Shown here: piece by piece, positions 5,038 to 7,487 of the stretch
Position numbering within the stretch: position 1 is the stretch's first letter
Layout: each line of letters starts with the position of its first letter
DNA from: JACPNK01 sp964479745
GTDB lineage: Bacteria; Patescibacteriota; Minisyncoccia; 2-02-FULL-40-12; IGHO2-12-FULL-4
Length of the DNA: 7,487 bases
NCBI GenBank assembly: GCA_964479745.1
Contig: CAYZNJ010000034.1
Location: 1 to 7,487 of the forward strand
Reading direction: 5' to 3'
Position numbers and translations under genes: made by a program
Notes under the pieces: generated by a model
Told to the model about the DNA's origin: nothing
Seen by the model: only the letters and a program-made list of their open reading frames with translations
The model's database searches: none

Positions 5038-6308
5038 TATTCTTTTTGTTCCTCAACGCTTTTCCCTTCGGTATTTTCAACAATCTCTTCAGAAGAAACG
5101 GCTTCTTTGGGCGAACGCACGTCTATCCTCCAGCCGGTAAGTTTGGCGGCCAACCTGACATTCTGTCCTTTTTTGCCGATAGCCAAAGAAAATTGGTCGT
5201 CGTTTACTTCAGCCAAAGCGTGTTGACGGTTTGGGTCTAAGATTTTCACATCAATAACTTTAGCCGGCGACAAGGCATTGGAAATAAATTTAACAGGATC
5301 TGCATTCCATTCAATAATATCTATCTTCTCGCCGGAAAGTTCATTGATTACTGTCTGCACGCGCACGCCTTTTTGGCCGACCAGCGAACCGATCGGGTCA
5401 ACCCCTTCTTCTTTGGAAACAACCGCTATTTTAGAACGCGAGCCGGCTTCTCTGGCAATCGCTTTTATCTCAACTGTTTCGGCTTCAATTTCCGGCACTT
5501 CAAATTCAAAAAGTTTGGCAATCAATCTTGGATGTGAACGCGAAAGCAGAACAACCGGACCTTTGGTGGTGTCTTCAACTTTAACAATATAAAATCTAAA
5601 ACGCTGGCTGATCCGGTAGTTATCGTTTTCAAGCTGCTCGTCCGGAATAAGCAGGCCGTTAGTTTTGCCCAAATCGATATAAACCATCAAGCCCTCCCTG
5701 CGCTGGACAACCCCGCTGACAACTTCCCCTTCTTTCTTTTTGAACTCATTGTAAATAACCTCCCTCTCAACTTCTCTTAGTTTCTGAATAATTACTTGCT
5801 TGGCCGTCTGGGCAGCGATCCTGCCAAATTCAGTTTTGGTTTCAAGGGAAGTAACCAACTCGTCGCCAACTTTGAGTTTTTTGTTTATTTTTTTGGCTTC
5901 TTCCAAAAGGACATGTTTTTCAGGGCTGAACTTCATTTTGTTTTCATCTTCTTCTGCCTGGCCGCCTTCTCCCGGTTTTTGTTCTTTGCCTCCCTCATTT
6001 TTTACACCCAACTCCGGTTCTCTGCTTCTCCTTTCGGTAAAATCTTTTTCTTCTTCCAGCCTCTGGGGCAACGGCCCGGTAATATAGCCTTCTTCATCCA
6101 TGCCCTCAACGACATATTTGATCTGGGTAAGCTTAATATCCCCGGTTTCCGGGTCTAGTTTGGCTTTGATAATCTGGCCTTTTTCGCCATAGTCTTTCTT
6201 GTAAGCCGCGGCGATAGCCAGCTGTATCGTCTCTACTATTTTTTCCTGGGAAATTCCTTTCTCTTCGGCAATCTGGTGAATTGCCGATAAAAATTGTTTT
6301 GTGTCCAT
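5037..6308 (-). CDS. nusA: Transcription termination/antitermination factor NusA
   Basis: RNA polymerase-binding elongation factor that affects pausing, intrinsic termination and antitermination. Domains in its 423 residues: an N-terminal polymerase-binding domain (1-185) starting QFLSAIHQIAEEKGIS and ending FGRIAAQTAKQVIIQKLREVE; an S1 domain (about 193-260); KH1 with GQKG at 311-314 (GSLVGQKGVRVQTV); and KH2 with GKKG at 378-381 (LAIGKKGQNVRLAAKLTGWRIDV). The C-terminal acidic repeats found in E. coli (495 residues) are absent, as in many Gram-positive bacteria. Unusual is a charged, low-complexity stretch of about 45 residues (82-126, rich in Glu, Lys and Gly) inside the N-terminal domain. 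The start at 6308 fits the family N-terminus, although no Shine-Dalgarno precedes it. The usual neighbours rimP and infB are not adjacent; tig follows with a one-base overlap. Confidence 0.96.
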   Translation of the reverse strand: MDTKQFLSAIHQIAEEKGISQEKIVETIQLAIAAAYKKDYGEKGQIIKAKLDPETGDIKLTQIKYVVEGMDEEGYITGPLPQRLEEEKDFTERRSREPELGVKNEGGKEQKPGEGGQAEEDENKMKFSPEKHVLLEEAKKINKKLKVGDELVTSLETKTEFGRIAAQTAKQVIIQKLREVEREVIYNEFKKKEGEVVSGVVQRREGLMVYIDLGKTNGLLIPDEQLENDNYRISQRFRFYIVKVEDTTKGPVVLLSRSHPRLIAKLFEFEVPEIEAETVEIKAIAREAGSRSKIAVVSKEEGVDPIGSLVGQKGVRVQTVINELSGEKIDIIEWNADPVKFISNALSPAKVIDVKILDPNRQHALAEVNDDQFSLAIGKKGQNVRLAAKLTGWRIDVRSPKEAVSSEEIVENTEGKSVEEQKE

Positions 6309-6319
6309 TTTATAAATAG

Positions 6320-6340
6320 GGCCCGCTTCATCAGCGAGCC
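6320..6340 (-). promoter_or_regulatory. Hairpin in the nusA leader
   Basis: On the minus strand GGCTCGC, loop TGATGAA, GCGGGCC forms a 7-bp GC-rich stem ending 11 bases before the nusA ATG. One pair is U-G in the nusA transcript but would be C-A on the other strand, so the stem is intact only in nusA mRNA. Only scattered T follow, so it is a poor terminator. A role in translation control or NusA autoregulation is possible but unproven. Confidence 0.45.
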
Positions 6341-6363
6341 ATTAATCAGGATACTATGCCAAT

Positions 6364-6392
6364 ATCTTATCACACTCTAAAAAACAAAGCAA
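6364..6392 (-). promoter_or_regulatory. Possible promoter for nusA-tig
   Basis: On the minus strand TTGCTT (6392-6387) and TAAGAT (6369-6364) are separated by 17 bases, with TGA before the -10 giving an extended -10. Each box matches consensus at four of six bases. Transcription would start near 6357, giving a leader of about 50 bases that contains the hairpin at 6320-6340. Confidence 0.4.
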
Positions 6393-6453
6393 CAACCTGG
6401 ACATAACCTCTAGTTGGCAGTCCAAAATTGTTTTCAGGTTACTCCAAGCGGGG

Positions 6454-6462
6454 TTATCCACA
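6454..6462 (+). promoter_or_regulatory. Single perfect DnaA box
   Basis: TTATCCACA matches the DnaA box consensus exactly. It lies in the divergent region between nusA and the pilus ATPase gene, about 50 bases before the plus-strand -10. I see no second full-match box nearby, only TTATCACA (6367-6374), one base short. Regulation by DnaA is possible; chance occurrence is also possible. Confidence 0.4.
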
Positions 6463-6510
6463 GAATTTATCTTGATAATATCTCGCGGTTCGCTAAGGTG
6501 AGGCAAGAGA

Positions 6511-6519
6511 TGGTATAAT
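6511..6519 (+). promoter_or_regulatory. Extended -10 promoter for the pilus ATPase gene
   Basis: TGGTATAAT gives a perfect TATAAT (6514-6519) with an upstream TG. No good -35 box lies 16-19 bases before it, as is common for extended -10 promoters. A start near 6526 would leave a leader of about 16 bases, with no clear Shine-Dalgarno before the ATG at 6542. Confidence 0.65.
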
Positions 6520-6541
6520 AAATTAATAAGAAAGTTCCGAT

Positions 6542-7487
6542 ATGCCTAGCCCAAATACTCTTCCCCAAGAGTTAGAAAAAAAATTAAGCGACATAGAGAA
6601 AGAAGGAGTTGAACAACAGGCAAAAGATATTGCCAAAAAAAACAAACTGTCTTATGTAAATGTCGCCGTAAACCCCATTGACCTTGAGGCTTTGGCAATA
6701 ATAGGCGAGGAAGAATCGCATGCCGCAGAAATCGGCGTTATCTCTAAATCAGGGACAAAGATAAAGGTTGTTGTGGTAAACCCTGAAAAACCCGAAACCA
6801 AAAAAGCCGTTGAGGACTTGTCCCGAAGAGGTTTTTCTTTAAGCATCGGCGTGGTTTCTCTGCTCGGCATTCAAAGAGTCTGGAACAAATACAAAGAAAT
6901 CTCAAAACAAACCGAAGAAAAAATCGGAACTGTTTCTATGAACGAAAGCGCGATTTCAGGCATCCAAAAAGAAATAGTTAATATTGCCGACCTGAAAGAA
7001 AAACTCGGCAAAGTTTCGGTTACCAACACACTGGAGATTCTTATTGGCGGCGCCATCAAAATTGAGTCCTCCGACATCCACCTTGAACCGGAAGAAAAAA
7101 AAGTCAGAGTCCGTTACAGGATTGACGGCGTCTTGAGCGACATCGTGGAAATCAGTTTAGAAAATTACAACAAACTTCTGTCGCGGATAAAAATAAACTC
7201 CGGATTAAAGCTGAACATCCACAATACCCCCCAAGACGGGAGATTCAGCGTGGCCTTTGGAGATAAGATGATTGAAATACGCACTTCTGTTCTGCCGGGC
7301 TCTTACGGAGAAAACACGGTCATGAGAATCTTGGACCCTGACACAATAAGACAAAGCATAGAAGATCTGGGAATGTCCAAAGAAAATTTTACTCTGATAG
7401 AAAAACTCCTCCAGAAAACAACCGGTTCTATTTTAACCACCGGCCCCACCGGTTCAGGAAAAACGACAACGCTTTATGCTTTCATAC
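6542..7487 (+). CDS. Type IV pilus / type II secretion assembly ATPase (PilB/GspE family), 3' end outside the window
   Basis: Cytoplasmic hexameric ATPase that powers pilus extension or pseudopilus assembly at the inner membrane. The first 315 residues are visible. A charged helical lead (1-40) precedes an N-terminal GspE/MshEN-like region (about 40-150). The N2 domain follows (about 155-280) with SSDIHLEPEEKKVRVRYRID (176-195), a close match to the family's ASDIHIEP...RYRIDG motif, then TPQDGRFSV (229-237) and EIRTSVLPGSYGEN (245-258). Walker A is GPTGSGKT at 301-308. Walker B, the Asp/His boxes and the tetracysteine motif would lie beyond the window. The frame has a stop at 6527-6529 and the ATG at 6542 is the first start after it. 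PilB and GspE are hard to separate; PilB is more likely because type IV pili are common in Patescibacteria, and PilT seems less likely because the long N-terminal region is present. Confidence 0.94.
   Translation, partial: MPSPNTLPQELEKKLSDIEKEGVEQQAKDIAKKNKLSYVNVAVNPIDLEALAIIGEEESHAAEIGVISKSGTKIKVVVVNPEKPETKKAVEDLSRRGFSLSIGVVSLLGIQRVWNKYKEISKQTEEKIGTVSMNESAISGIQKEIVNIADLKEKLGKVSVTNTLEILIGGAIKIESSDIHLEPEEKKVRVRYRIDGVLSDIVEISLENYNKLLSRIKINSGLKLNIHNTPQDGRFSVAFGDKMIEIRTSVLPGSYGENTVMRILDPDTIRQSIEDLGMSKENFTLIEKLLQKTTGSILTTGPTGSGKTTTLYAFI

Noticed and set aside
5278..6158. Open frames on the plus strand opposite nusA
   Set aside because: They are antisense shadows of a clearly conserved NusA reading frame and show no protein family features.
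6454..6462. Replication origin
   Set aside because: Only one perfect DnaA box is present, with no cluster, no clear AT-rich unwinding region and no dnaA or dnaN gene nearby.
6652..7077. Two minus-strand open frames opposite the pilus ATPase
   Set aside because: The plus strand encodes a continuous, motif-bearing PilB/GspE protein; the minus frames are shadows with no recognisable content.

Overview
The window looks like chromosomal DNA from a bacterium of the Candidate Phyla Radiation (Patescibacteria), most likely a Parcubacteria-type lineage. This is inferred from AT-rich, compact housekeeping genes, a secreted 3D-domain protein of the kind common there, a PilB-type pilus ATPase, a short NusA without C-terminal acidic repeats, tRNAs without encoded CCA, and few strong Shine-Dalgarno sites. 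It was not confirmed by any search. The standard bacterial code fits: the genes end at TAA, TAG or TGA, and none contains an internal UGA.

Layout. Positions 3-422 (+) hold the end of a dCMP deaminase. A consensus-like promoter and two small U-tailed hairpins then lead into a secreted 3D-domain protein (533-1114), closed by a strong hairpin. Two tRNA genes follow, Arg(TCG) and Lys(CTT), behind a perfect TATAAT box. A two-way terminator at 1406-1430 separates them from a minus-strand block: a small basic protein of unknown function (1424-1753), a cysteine desulfurase (1829-3076) and a DoxX-family membrane protein (3131-3508). Between DoxX and trigger factor, a near-perfect plus-strand promoter (3519-3548) and a 20-bp terminator (3721-3763) bracket about 200 bases with no gene. 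These bases fold into a rod with a side hairpin and are probably a small structured RNA, possibly 6S-like. Next come trigger factor (3757-5037) and NusA (5037-6308), both minus strand and overlapping by one base. A 233-base divergent intergenic region with one perfect DnaA box leads to a PilB/GspE-type pilus ATPase (6542 to the window end).

Most striking observation. The N-terminus of the cysteine desulfurase carries a GC-rich palindromic element of about 69-75 bp (2978-3052). It has perfect 15-bp terminal inverted repeats, two internal GC-rich hairpins and a 6-bp duplication-like flank that repeats the residues Ile-Tyr. The element is in frame, has no stop codon and adds 25 residues before the conserved start of the enzyme. 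It behaves like a reading-frame-compatible palindromic repeat, formally similar to the Rickettsia palindromic elements.

How the genes relate. nusA and tig form a coupled transcription-elongation and protein-folding pair. The tRNAs, cysteine desulfurase (sulfur for Fe-S clusters and possibly tRNA thiolation) and dCMP deaminase are housekeeping. The 3D protein and PilB point to envelope and pilus functions on the cell surface.
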